Assembly (NCBI GenBank): GCA_900543295.1
Contig: UQQY01000009.1
Span: 1-27,090, forward strand
Direction of reading: 5' to 3'
DNA: 27,090 nucleotides
Source: an uncultured Oscillospiraceae bacterium
Lineage (GTDB): Bacteria > Bacillota > Clostridia > Oscillospirales > Ruminococcaceae
A program made the translations under genes and the position numbers. Below are positions 13,534 through 21,456 of this stretch, piece by piece. A model generated the notes under the pieces. The model searched no databases, was not told the DNA's origin, and was given only the letters and a program-made list of their open reading frames with translations. Numbering within the stretch: the stretch's first letter is position 1; each line of letters begins with the position of its first letter.

Positions 13534-14715
13534 TCAGCGCACTTTCCAGCGGTCGTTGTACGTTCCGGAAAGATCTGCAATTTTCGCCGGTTTACCGGCT
13601 TCCTTGACATGGGATTTCTTCCGCTTTTCATTTAACAGCTCCAAATACCGATCCGCATCAATCGGAAGCTCTACCCAATCGTTCGTCCAATCGGAAAGAT
13701 GGATCGCATTCGAAATGGTAAGACCGTTTATGCCCTCTTCGCCGGGGGCGAGCAGCTTTCCGCCATGCAGAATAACGTCGGTAAAATTCTGCAAAATACC
13801 GTTATGACCGGTTTCCACGCCCTCGGCCGCGATTTCTTCATAGTGAGTCTCCGGTACGACAAAGCCCTCCTGGCTTTCAAAACAGATCTTCCGCTCCGGC
13901 TCCGCAAGTTCCCAAAAATGGAGCTTCCCCTCTTCCCAGACGAGCTTTCCCCGATCGCCGGTGATCTCGAGCCGATTGGTACCGGGACACTCTCCTGTTG
14001 TGGTAATAAAGGATGCCGTCGCGCCGTTTGCATATTCGGCATATGCGGTTACTTCGTCTTCCACTTCGATATTGTGCCACTTGCCGTAGTGGCATTTTGC
14101 GCGGATCCGAACCGGCATGCCGAAAATCCATTGCCACAGATCAAGGTTGTGCGGACACTGATTGATTAAAACGCCGCCGCCTTCGCCGGCCCATGTTGCG
14201 CGCCACGTGCCGGAGTCGTAATATGCCTGCGTACGATACCAGTTTGTGATAATCCAGATGCAGCGCTTTAACTCGCCCAAACGGCCGCTCTGTACCAATT
14301 CTCGCATTTTCTGAAACTGCGGATTTGTGCGCTGATTATACATGATGCCAAAAACCCTATCGGATTTCTCTGCGGCGGCGTTCATTTCCTCCACCTGCTT
14401 TGTGTAAACGCCCGCAGGTTTTTCTGTCAGGACATGAAGCCCCGCCTTAAATCCGGCGATGGCAATTTCTGAATGAATATAGTGCGGCGTTGCAATGAGA
14501 ACCGCGTCGATCAAACCGCTCGCAAGCATCTCATGATAGTCCGAAAAGCACGGAACATCCGGAAGGTTCTCTCTCGCCCAGGCAAGCTTTTCCGGCGCAA
14601 TATCACAGACTGCACCAAGAACAAGATTTTTTACATTACCCGCAAAAATACTTTTGGCATGAGCGCTGCCCATATTGCCGATTCCGACTATACCGATTCT
14701 TACTGTATCAAGCAT
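13534..14715 (-). CDS. Gfo/Idh/MocA family sugar oxidoreductase
   Basis: A 393-residue NAD(P)-dependent sugar dehydrogenase. The N-terminal nucleotide-binding motif is GIVGIGNMGSAH, and the family catalytic lysine is in TEKPAG near residue 98. The substrate domain has WAGEGGGVLINQCPHNLDLWQW, containing the usual Gly-rich turn and a histidine positioned as in family active sites. It is the last of eight operon genes and overlaps the previous gene by eight bases; GAGGG lies seven bases before the ATG. Known relatives oxidise glycosides or anhydro-sugars at C3 (levoglucosan dehydrogenase LgdA, C-glycoside enzyme DgpA). The two TIM-barrel genes just upstream match that setting. The actual substrate is not evident. 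Confidence 0.92.
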   Translation of the reverse strand: MLDTVRIGIVGIGNMGSAHAKSIFAGNVKNLVLGAVCDIAPEKLAWARENLPDVPCFSDYHEMLASGLIDAVLIATPHYIHSEIAIAGFKAGLHVLTEKPAGVYTKQVEEMNAAAEKSDRVFGIMYNQRTNPQFQKMRELVQSGRLGELKRCIWIITNWYRTQAYYDSGTWRATWAGEGGGVLINQCPHNLDLWQWIFGMPVRIRAKCHYGKWHNIEVEDEVTAYAEYANGATASFITTTGECPGTNRLEITGDRGKLVWEEGKLHFWELAEPERKICFESQEGFVVPETHYEEIAAEGVETGHNGILQNFTDVILHGGKLLAPGEEGINGLTISNAIHLSDWTNDWVELPIDADRYLELLNEKRKKSHVKEAGKPAKIADLSGTYNDRWKVR

Positions 14716-15571
14716 AAGTATACCCTCTCGCTTTCAAAATTTGTTTTAAGCTGCAAACCGCTGTGTCAAACGCCTCGTCCGCATTCGCATAAATGGTTTG
14801 ATGCAGCAGTTGTTCCGTTTGCAGGCCGGATAAACCGCCGAAATCAAACAAATGCGGCTCAACTGTGAGCAGGCGGCCTGTCCCCTGACAGTGATAAAGC
14901 GCCAGAATCTCTGCAATATCACCGTCGCCTTTTCCGGCGGGAACGACGCTGCCGTCACAAAACAGCGCGTCCTTGATGTGCAGATACGCAATATATGGTG
15001 CAAGCGTTGGATAGGCCGCCGCCGGATGCACGCCGCACTGTACAAAATTGGCCGGATCGAACACAGCGTCCATGCTGTTTCCCATCCTCTGATGCAGCTT
15101 TCTTACCCGCTCAGCCGTATCACCGTAAATCTCTTTTTCATTCTCATGGCAGCAGCGCACACCGTATTCGCTTGCATAGCTGCAAAGCCTTTGAAGGCGC
15201 TGTATTACCGCTTCAAAGGAATCCTCCGGATTCGCCCCCTCCGGCGGATAAAAGCTGAATATCCTGATACGGTGCGTACCAAGAATGAGGGCGGCATGCA
15301 CTGTGCGGCAAAACCGCGCAAAATGCGGTTCAAATTCCTCTTCCACGCTGATCTTGCCGATTGGAGAGGCGATGGCGGAAACTGAAATGCCGTTTGCCTT
15401 CAATGTGCTGGCAAGCGCAGAAAGCTCCGCGTCGGAAAAATCAATCACGCTGCGCCCGTCAATGTTGCGCAGCTCAATATGGGAAAGATTATTTCGTTTA
15501 AGGGCTGCAAGCTGTCCTTCTAACGCATCCGCAGCTTCATCGGCAAAAGCCGACAGAATAAAGTCCGTCAT
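14708..15571 (-). CDS. Sugar phosphate isomerase/epimerase-type TIM barrel (first)
   Basis: A 287-residue protein of the xylose-isomerase-like TIM-barrel superfamily. Candidate metal ligands follow the family order: glutamate in CHENEKEIYG, aspartate in FDPANF, histidine in LHIKDAL, glutamate in VEPHLFD. The start (SAFADEAADALEGQLAAL) is typical of the subfamily. GGAGA lies six bases before the ATG. The gene overlaps the Gfo/Idh/MocA gene by eight bases and follows the second barrel after 11 bases. The family name is historical; members include epimerases, lyases and hydratases. Beside a Gfo/Idh/MocA dehydrogenase, a beta-elimination or hydration role on a 3-keto sugar is plausible but inferred. 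Confidence 0.9.
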   Translation of the reverse strand: MTDFILSAFADEAADALEGQLAALKRNNLSHIELRNIDGRSVIDFSDAELSALASTLKANGISVSAIASPIGKISVEEEFEPHFARFCRTVHAALILGTHRIRIFSFYPPEGANPEDSFEAVIQRLQRLCSYASEYGVRCCHENEKEIYGDTAERVRKLHQRMGNSMDAVFDPANFVQCGVHPAAAYPTLAPYIAYLHIKDALFCDGSVVPAGKGDGDIAEILALYHCQGTGRLLTVEPHLFDFGGLSGLQTEQLLHQTIYANADEAFDTAVCSLKQILKARGYTYA

Positions 15572-15582
15572 ACGCGCTCTCC

Positions 15583-16350
15583 TTACTCAAAACGCATGCC
15601 TGCTGCAAGCAGGTTGTCATGGCTCTTTTTCAACTCATCAAACGGATTTTCGCCATAGGTTTCGTCCTGCTCCACCATGGCCCATTGGACGCCCGTTTTT
15701 TCACACGCCGCAAAGATTTCGTCCCAGCAGAGATTCCCTTCCATAACTGGCGCGGTGCGCTGTTCCTTTCCATACATGGAGATGTCCTTAAAGTGACAGA
15801 CGTCGATGCGTCCTTTCAGCATTTCAATCTGTCTGGCCGGACAGCGTCCGCTGTACTGCGTCCAGAACACATCCAGAATAAAGCCCCACAGCTCCGGGTC
15901 CGTCTTTACCGCCATAATGTCTATGGCGAGCTTACCGTCAAATTTTTCGTACTCACAGAAATGGTTGTGATATTGAAGCTTTAATCCGTTTTCATGCAGC
16001 ATACGCGCCGCTTCATCGAAATCCGCAAGAAAAGCGTTTAATCCATCCAGACTTCCAATATATTTTTCCGGCATCATACCGATTCCAACATACGGACAGC
16101 CCAAAATCTGATGTTCTCTGATAACCGCCGCCGTATCGCTGCGGATGCGCTCCGGATTTGTATGGGTGACGACGATTTTCATCTCATTTTCGTCCGCAAG
16201 CGCGCGCAGCCGCTCCGGCGCAATCGGGCCGAAAGCCGAAACCTGAAGGGCCCGATAGCCAATGTCATGCAGCCGCTTCAAAGAAACGGCAATGCCTGCC
16301 TCATCCTTGGTAAAATCGCGGATGGTAAAACCCTGTGCTCCGATAATCAT
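15583..16350 (-). CDS. Sugar phosphate isomerase/epimerase-type TIM barrel (second)
   Basis: A 255-residue TIM-barrel protein, clearly diverged from its neighbour at 14708. The metal-site pattern is present: YHNHFCEY, ILDVFW, CHFKDI and VEQDE (about residue 230). The N-terminus (GAQGFTIRDF) is the form seen in the IolE-like branch. GGAGA precedes the ATG closely. The gap to the kinase gene is 14 bases. Two unlike barrels next to one dehydrogenase is the arrangement of lgdB1/lgdB2 with lgdA, and of dgpB/dgpC with dgpA. Sequence alone does not show which reaction it performs. Confidence 0.9.
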   Translation of the reverse strand: MIIGAQGFTIRDFTKDEAGIAVSLKRLHDIGYRALQVSAFGPIAPERLRALADENEMKIVVTHTNPERIRSDTAAVIREHQILGCPYVGIGMMPEKYIGSLDGLNAFLADFDEAARMLHENGLKLQYHNHFCEYEKFDGKLAIDIMAVKTDPELWGFILDVFWTQYSGRCPARQIEMLKGRIDVCHFKDISMYGKEQRTAPVMEGNLCWDEIFAACEKTGVQWAMVEQDETYGENPFDELKKSHDNLLAAGMRFE

Positions 16351-16364
16351 ACTGTTTCTCTCCT

Positions 16365-17387
16365 TTATCGGCGGATCAGACCCGCGCCGTTATCGGCAAG
16401 CAGATCTTCCGCTTCTTCGCTGCGGACAGGCGCCATATCCCCGGGAATGGTATGCTTTAAACAGGATACCGCCGCCGCAAATGATACTGCATGCTGTGCG
16501 TCAAAGCCACGCCGTTTGGCAAATATCAGCCCTGCGGCAAAGGCATCTCCGCCGCCCACTCGATCGACAATCTCTATATTGTAATTCGGCGAATAAATCG
16601 CCTGTTTCGATTCCCGACTGTAGAGCATCGCGCTCCAACCGTTATATGAGGCGGAATGGGAACGGCGCATCGTCAGCGCGATTTCCGGAATGGCAAAGCG
16701 CTTTGAGGCCTCTTTAGCCGCAGCGAGCGCAGCCTCCGGACTGCTGTCAGCAGCGCCGTTTCCGGCATCTATACCGAACACATCGAAAAGACTTCCGTTA
16801 TTTGCCAAAAGCAGCGTAACATAGGGTAAAAACCGGTTCAGCGTCTCTTTCGCCCGCTCTCTGCTCCACAGCCCTGCACGGTAGTTTATATCAAATGAAA
16901 TCGAAATTTTTCTGCGCTTTGCTTCTTTGCATGCATCCAGAACGATTTCTTCCATTTCTTTTGAAAGCGCGGGCGTAATTCCCGTAAAGTGGAACCAGTC
17001 CGCATTGTCAAAGATGCTTTCCCAGTCGAAATCCCCGCGCTTCAATCGGGTAAACGCGGAATTTTGCCGGTCATACAAAACCTGAGACGCGCGCTGCGAC
17101 GCACCGTTTTCACAAAAATACAGCCCAAGACGCGAATTCTCCCCGTAATCAAAGGAAACGCAGGAGGTATCCACGCCGTAACGCGCAAGCTCACCGGCGC
17201 AGGCTCTGCCGATCGCGTTTGCCGGAAGGCGCGTGACATGGCGGGCGGCTTCTCCAAGGCAGGACAGGCATACCGCCGTATTGGCTTCCGCTCCGCCGTA
17301 GTAGGCGTCAAAAGAGGATGCCTGCGCAAGCCGAAGATGGGCGGGCGGCGAAAGCCGCAGCAGCATTTCTCCAAAGGTGACAATCAT
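16365..17387 (-). CDS. kdgK: 2-keto-3-deoxygluconate kinase (PfkB family)
   Basis: A 340-residue sugar kinase phosphorylating 2-keto-3-deoxygluconate to KDPG. PfkB motif 1 is seen as YYGGAEANTAVCLSCLG. Motif 2, with the catalytic aspartate, is VDRVGGGDAFAAGLIFA near residue 290; the usual GAGD is GGGD here. The frame is open much further upstream, but that part lies inside eda and is not family sequence. The ATG at 17387 has GGGAGG seven to eight bases upstream, begins MIVTFGEMLLRL, and overlaps the eda stop as ATGA. The uronate context fixes KdgK rather than another PfkB sugar kinase. Confidence 0.93.
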   Translation of the reverse strand: MIVTFGEMLLRLSPPAHLRLAQASSFDAYYGGAEANTAVCLSCLGEAARHVTRLPANAIGRACAGELARYGVDTSCVSFDYGENSRLGLYFCENGASQRASQVLYDRQNSAFTRLKRGDFDWESIFDNADWFHFTGITPALSKEMEEIVLDACKEAKRRKISISFDINYRAGLWSRERAKETLNRFLPYVTLLLANNGSLFDVFGIDAGNGAADSSPEAALAAAKEASKRFAIPEIALTMRRSHSASYNGWSAMLYSRESKQAIYSPNYNIEIVDRVGGGDAFAAGLIFAKRRGFDAQHAVSFAAAVSCLKHTIPGDMAPVRSEEAEDLLADNGAGLIRR

Positions 17388-18010
17388 GCTTGTTCCTCCC
17401 TCGCACGGCGTACCGCCGCAAGAAGCTCCTGCGCATTTCGGGAGACATTTCCCTGTAGCAGACTTCCTCCAGCTCCAACTGCTGCGGCTCCTGCTTTGAT
17501 CCATTCTCCCGCATTGTGCGCATTGATTCCGCCGGTCGGCATGAGCTTTGCAAAGGGAAGCGGGCCTCTCAGCGCCTTCAAAAACGGAAGGCCAAGCACC
17601 TCCGACGGAAACAGCTTCAGCATATCGCATCCTGCCTCCATCGCAGACACCGCCTCCGTTACCGTCATAACGCCGCAGACAGAGGGTTTGCGGTAGCGGT
17701 TGCAAAGCCGCACAAGATGTCCGTCAAAGTGGGGCGACACAATAAACTCCGCGCCCGAGAGCAGCGCAATACGCGCCGTCTCACTGTCTAAAACGCTGCC
17801 CGCACCCAGGAGAATCTCTTTTCCATACCGCATGGCCGCGTGTTCAATCACTCGATGCGCAAGCGGTACGGTAAAGGTAAGCTCAATATTGAAAAGTCCG
17901 CCTTCTGCGCATTGTTCAATGAGGGAGAAGGCCTTTTCTTCCGATTCTGCACGGATGACGGCGACCGCACCCAAATCCTGAATTGCAGTCACGGTTTGTT
18001 CCCTGTTCAA
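17384..18010 (-). CDS. eda: KDPG/KHG aldolase
   Basis: A 208-residue class I aldolase splitting KDPG into pyruvate and glyceraldehyde 3-phosphate. The Schiff-base lysine is in DMLKLFPSE, the catalytic glutamate in NIELTFT, and the phosphate loops are GAGSVLD and MPTGGIN. The start is TTG at 18010, with a GGGAGGGAG run about five bases upstream; the next in-frame ATG would delete an essential part. The stop overlaps the kdgK start by four bases. It is the last step of the glucuronate route encoded in this operon. Confidence 0.95.
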   Translation of the reverse strand: MNREQTVTAIQDLGAVAVIRAESEEKAFSLIEQCAEGGLFNIELTFTVPLAHRVIEHAAMRYGKEILLGAGSVLDSETARIALLSGAEFIVSPHFDGHLVRLCNRYRKPSVCGVMTVTEAVSAMEAGCDMLKLFPSEVLGLPFLKALRGPLPFAKLMPTGGINAHNAGEWIKAGAAAVGAGGSLLQGNVSRNAQELLAAVRRAREEQA

Positions 18011-18024
18011 TCCACTCCCTCCCT

Positions 18025-18846
18025 CTATACACCGGAGTAGGCGGAGAAACCGCCGTCCACCGGAATGACGACGCCGGTTATAAAGCCTGAGGCGCGATCG
18101 TCCGCAAGAAAACGGAGCGTGCCGAGCAGCTCCTCCGCTTCACCGAAACGTCCCATCGGCGTTTGAGAGAGGATTTTCTCCGTCCGAGCAGTCGGATTAC
18201 CCGCTGCGTCGTAAAGCAGGGCGCGGTTTTGATTGGTGACAAAAAAGCCGGGGGCAATGGCATTGACACGAATTTTGCAGGGCGCGAAATGAACGGCAAG
18301 CCACTGCGTAAAGTTGGAAACCGCCGCCTTTGCCGCACTGTAGGCCGGAATTTTTGTCAGCGGGCGGAACGCGTTCATAGACGAAATGTTGATAATTGCG
18401 CCGCCTTTTTTTATCATATATCTGGCGAATACCTGTGTAGCAAGCAGTGCGCCCAGAAAGTTCAGATCAAAGACAAACCGGACGCCCGCCGGATCAAGAT
18501 CAAAGAAGGACTGCCGGTTTAAGTCGTCCAGATCCATCTCGTCAAATACCTCGGACGCGGTCGTACCGCGCGGATTATTGCCGCCTGCGCCGTTTATGAG
18601 CAGATCGCACGGCCCAAACGCCGTACATACTGCGTCAGCCGCCGCTTGCAGGCTCTCTTTTTCTAAAACATTCGCGTATAGAGCGACCGCCTCACCGCCT
18701 GCCGCACAGATTTCTTTCGCATATTTTTGAGCAGCTTCTTTATTTAAATCGAGCAGCGCCACACGCCAGCCGTCCGCGGCAAGCGCTTTGGCAAAAGCGG
18801 AGCAAAGAACGCCGCCCGCGCCGGTGATTACAGCCGTTTTCTTCAT
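18025..18846 (-). CDS. SDR-type fructuronate reductase / D-mannonate oxidoreductase
   Basis: A 273-residue short-chain dehydrogenase, similar to the Bacillus YjmF type that replaces classical UxuB. It reduces fructuronate to D-mannonate with NAD(P)H. The nucleotide motif is TGAGGVLCSAFAKAL, where relatives usually have Gly in place of the Cys. NGAGGNNP follows, then the catalytic serine in ISSMNA and the YSAAK pair near residue 180. The ATG at 18846 is supported by GGAGT seven bases upstream. An upstream in-frame start at 18876 would lie deeper inside uxuA. The start overlaps the uxuA stop as ATGA. Position between uxuA and eda supports the role; another SDR sugar-acid specificity is possible. 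Confidence 0.9.
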   Translation of the reverse strand: MKKTAVITGAGGVLCSAFAKALAADGWRVALLDLNKEAAQKYAKEICAAGGEAVALYANVLEKESLQAAADAVCTAFGPCDLLINGAGGNNPRGTTASEVFDEMDLDDLNRQSFFDLDPAGVRFVFDLNFLGALLATQVFARYMIKKGGAIINISSMNAFRPLTKIPAYSAAKAAVSNFTQWLAVHFAPCKIRVNAIAPGFFVTNQNRALLYDAAGNPTARTEKILSQTPMGRFGEAEELLGTLRFLADDRASGFITGVVIPVDGGFSAYSGV

Positions 18847-19886
18847 GAAAGACACTCCTTTTCCACAGCCTCCCAAAGACCGTTTATATAAGCGGCGCCA
18901 AGCGCGCGGTCAAAAAGGCCATAGCCGGGACGCCCCTGTTCTCCCCAGATCATTCTGCCGTGATCGGGGCGAACGTACCCGTCAAAGCCGTTTCGTATAA
19001 GAGAACGGACGACCGCGTAAAGATCCAGCGAACCGCAGCCGCTTGGATGCGCCGTTTCCTCAAAGCACCGCGTGCCGGTAATCCGGATATTGCGCAGATG
19101 CACAAACGGAATATAACGGCAAAACTCCGCCGCAATGGCCGGCAGATCATTTTCCGGATTGGCTCCAAGCGATCCGGTACAAAGTGTAATCCCATTAGCG
19201 GTACTATCCTGAATGCGAAGCATCCTCCGATAGCTCTCCGCGCCGGTGATAATGCGCGGCAGCCCAAAAATGCCCCACGGCGGATCGTCCGGATGAACCG
19301 CCATACGAATCCCTGCTTCTTCGGCAGCCGGTATGACCGCATGAAGAAAAACAGAGAAGTTTTCCCACAGTCTCTCTTCGTCTACCTCCTGATAGCGGGC
19401 AAGAAGCGCTATCAGTTCATTTTTCTGATAGCTTTCGTCCCACCCGGGAAGCGAAAGCGCGCTTTTTGCCGGATTCATGCGGCGCACCTCCTGATCGTCA
19501 TAGGCAAGCGCGGCGGAGCCGTCCGGCATGGGATGCGCAAGCTCGCTGCGCAGCCAGTCGAACACCGGCATAAAGTTATAGCAGATCACCTTGACGCCGG
19601 CTTTTCCGAGGCGTCTCACTGTCTCACAATAGTTTGCAATCAAGCGCGGGGCGTCTGCCCCTCCCAGCTTGATCTCCTCATGAACCGGCACGCTTTCTAC
19701 CACTTCAAACGAAAGTTCCTCCGCTCCTGCCTGTCTGGAAAGCGATGCAATGCTCTCTTCGGGCCATATCTCTCCCACAGGCGTATCATAAACAGCAGAA
19801 ACAATACCCGACATTTGGGGAATCTGCCGGATCTGTTTCAGCGTAACCGGATCCTTCTCGCCATACCAACGGAATGTCAGCTTCAT
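18843..19886 (-). CDS. uxuA: Mannonate dehydratase
   Basis: A 347-residue enzyme dehydrating D-mannonate to 2-keto-3-deoxygluconate. It starts with the hallmark MKLTFRWYGEKDPVTL. Family motifs follow: ICYNFMPVFDWLRSEL, AVHPDDPPWGIFGLPRI near residue 200, and C-terminal YVRPDHGRMIW. The HPDDPPW histidine and the RPDH site are the expected metal-binding parts. GGAGG lies six bases before the ATG. The start overlaps the uxaC stop and the stop overlaps the reductase start, each as ATGA, so three consecutive pathway enzymes are translationally coupled. Confidence 0.97.
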   Translation of the reverse strand: MKLTFRWYGEKDPVTLKQIRQIPQMSGIVSAVYDTPVGEIWPEESIASLSRQAGAEELSFEVVESVPVHEEIKLGGADAPRLIANYCETVRRLGKAGVKVICYNFMPVFDWLRSELAHPMPDGSAALAYDDQEVRRMNPAKSALSLPGWDESYQKNELIALLARYQEVDEERLWENFSVFLHAVIPAAEEAGIRMAVHPDDPPWGIFGLPRIITGAESYRRMLRIQDSTANGITLCTGSLGANPENDLPAIAAEFCRYIPFVHLRNIRITGTRCFEETAHPSGCGSLDLYAVVRSLIRNGFDGYVRPDHGRMIWGEQGRPGYGLFDRALGAAYINGLWEAVEKECLS

Positions 19887-21256
19887 AAAACGCCTCCTTC
19901 ACTCAGTTTCCTGCTGTTTTCAAAGCACACGCGGCGGACAAGCTCCTCCGCGGCGGCGCCATCCGGAAATTCTCCCGCTTCGATCCATTCGCCCAGCAGA
20001 TTGCAGAAAATACGGCGGAAATAATCGTGCCGCGCATAGGAAAGAAAACTGCGGCTGTCTGTAAGCATTCCGGGGAACACCGCCAAGTGGGCATTCTGCG
20101 CGCAGATACGCAGCTGCTCTTCAATCCCGCTTTTATGATCGTTGAACCACCACGCCGCACCCACATATACCTGCGGAAAGCAGCCCGCCGCTGTGGCAAG
20201 CGCCGGATAAGCCGCCGGATTCAGCGTATAAAGAATGGTATGCGGCAATCCCGACTCCCGATTGATCCGATCCAAAAATGCGGTAAGCTCTGCCTGGGGG
20301 ATTGGATCGCCCATGCAGTCTCCGCCGCAGTCCGCGCCGATGGAGTGAAACAATACGCTGTTTGCGTTGCGTATCACCGAAAGATGCATCTGCATGGTAA
20401 TCTCATGCGCGCGGTATAACCCCGCCAGAAAGACCGTCATGTATCCAAGAAAGCGGCGGTATTCGCTCTGCTCAACCGTTTTTCCCGCAAGCGCCCGGCA
20501 AAACGTCCGGTCCGCCGCCTGTTCGTCATAATCCATAAGAGGAAACGCGGGAATTCCAACATCTGAAAACGCACAGCCGCAGCGGATGAACGCTTCAAGG
20601 CGGCGGATCACAGCCTGCTTCAAGGTTTCGATATTTTGAATCGTCACGCCGCTTGCTTCGCCAAGCTTTTTGATATAGCCGGGATACCCTGCATCGCAAA
20701 GCGAGAGTATCCGATCCGTGCGGAACGACGGCGCCACCCGAACCGGAAAGGAGCCGTCCTCTGCAAGTTTTTCGTGATAACAGAGCGAATCTGCCGGATC
20801 GTCGGTGGTTGCAAGATAGACGACATTTGACCGCAGGATTAGCTTCCGTGGAGAAAGCTCCTCTTTTAATATAACGGACATGGCCTTTTCCCAGATCTTT
20901 TCAGCATTCTCGGCATTTAACGGCTCCGCAATACCGAAGTACTGTGAAAGCTCCATCGCTGTCCAGTGATAAAGCGGACTTCCCGCCGCAAGTGACAGGC
21001 ATTCCGCATATTTTTTGAATTTCTGAAGGCCGTCTGCTCCGCCGGTGATAAAGAACTCCTGAATGCCAAAGGCGCGCATCAGTCTCCATTTGTAATGATC
21101 TCCGGCCAGCCAGAGCTGCGCAGGATTTTCAAACGGACGATCCTCCCATATTTCGCGCGGGGAAAGATGGCAGTGATAGTCTGCAATAGGCAGCTTCTTT
21201 GCCGTTTGATACAGCCGGTATCCGGCCGCATTATGTATGAACGCCGTAGGACTCAT
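19883..21256 (-). CDS. uxaC: Glucuronate isomerase
   Basis: A 457-residue enzyme of the amidohydrolase superfamily turning D-glucuronate into D-fructuronate (and galacturonate into tagaturonate). Metal-site start DYHCHLSP is near residue 26. LATTDDPADS, LFHSIGADCGGD and the C-terminal GMLTDSRSFLSYARHDYFRRI are all diagnostic. An ATG at 21283 would add nine residues with poor ribosome-binding spacing; the ATG at 21256 has GGAAAGAGAG upstream and gives the usual N-terminus. It is the first gene of the eight-gene operon, divergent from the AraC-type regulator. Confidence 0.96.
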   Translation of the reverse strand: MSPTAFIHNAAGYRLYQTAKKLPIADYHCHLSPREIWEDRPFENPAQLWLAGDHYKWRLMRAFGIQEFFITGGADGLQKFKKYAECLSLAAGSPLYHWTAMELSQYFGIAEPLNAENAEKIWEKAMSVILKEELSPRKLILRSNVVYLATTDDPADSLCYHEKLAEDGSFPVRVAPSFRTDRILSLCDAGYPGYIKKLGEASGVTIQNIETLKQAVIRRLEAFIRCGCAFSDVGIPAFPLMDYDEQAADRTFCRALAGKTVEQSEYRRFLGYMTVFLAGLYRAHEITMQMHLSVIRNANSVLFHSIGADCGGDCMGDPIPQAELTAFLDRINRESGLPHTILYTLNPAAYPALATAAGCFPQVYVGAAWWFNDHKSGIEEQLRICAQNAHLAVFPGMLTDSRSFLSYARHDYFRRIFCNLLGEWIEAGEFPDGAAAEELVRRVCFENSRKLSEGGVL

Positions 21257-21297
21257 AAAATCTCTCTTTCCGCCTTTCTTCATTCCTCTTTATCCGT

Positions 21298-21326
21298 ATC
21301 TTATCACAATGATTTTTCATTGAAAT
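21298..21326 (-). promoter_or_regulatory. Activator-dependent promoter of the uxaC operon
   Basis: On the minus strand TAAGAT (21303-21298) is a fair -10 box, but the matching -35 position (21326-21321) reads ATTTCA, which is poor. A regulator half-site ends exactly at 21327, touching that -35. This is the layout of AraC-type activated promoters. Confidence 0.5.
21307..21322. promoter_or_regulatory. Palindrome CAATGA-N4-TCATTG in the uxaC promoter spacer
   Basis: A perfect 6-bp dyad with a four-base centre, placed between the -35 and -10 positions of the uxaC promoter. It is unlike the direct repeats beside it and may be a separate repressor site. Confidence 0.35.
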
Positions 21327-21361
21327 ATCGAATTTTGCTTGAAACATGGTGAATCTTGCTT
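21327..21361 (-). promoter_or_regulatory. Direct-repeat operator for the AraC-type regulator
   Basis: On the minus strand AAGCAAGATTC (21361-21351) is followed 21 bp later by AAGCAAAATTCGAT (21340-21327). The 10 of 11 matching bases and the two-helical-turn spacing are typical of AraC-family half-sites. The pair abuts the uxaC -35 region and covers the araC-type gene's own promoter, suggesting activation one way and self-repression the other. Confidence 0.65.
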
Positions 21362-21367
21362 TATCAT
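21339..21367 (+). promoter_or_regulatory. Promoter of the AraC-type regulator gene
   Basis: TTGAAA at 21339-21344 and TATCAT at 21362-21367 with 17 bases between. It overlaps both direct repeats at 21327-21361. The start codon follows at 21457 with AAGGAG just before it. Confidence 0.55.
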
Positions 21368-21456
21368 AAAAACACCAGCAGCACAAAGGATATTCCCTTG
21401 TTATCCCTGAAGAGAGGATACAGCCTTTCCACCCGCTTTTTAAGAAGGAGATCGAA

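Noticed and set aside
17388..17705. N-terminal extension of the KDG kinase by about 106 residues
   Set aside because: The extension is the wrong frame of eda. The kinase family begins at MIVTFGEMLLRL, and the ATG at 17387 has a good ribosome binding site and an ATGA overlap.
18960..20024. Long plus-strand open frame (354 codons) opposite uxuA and uxaC
   Set aside because: It lies fully antisense to two clearly conserved enzymes, and its translation is a basic, low-quality sequence with no family pattern and no ribosome binding site.
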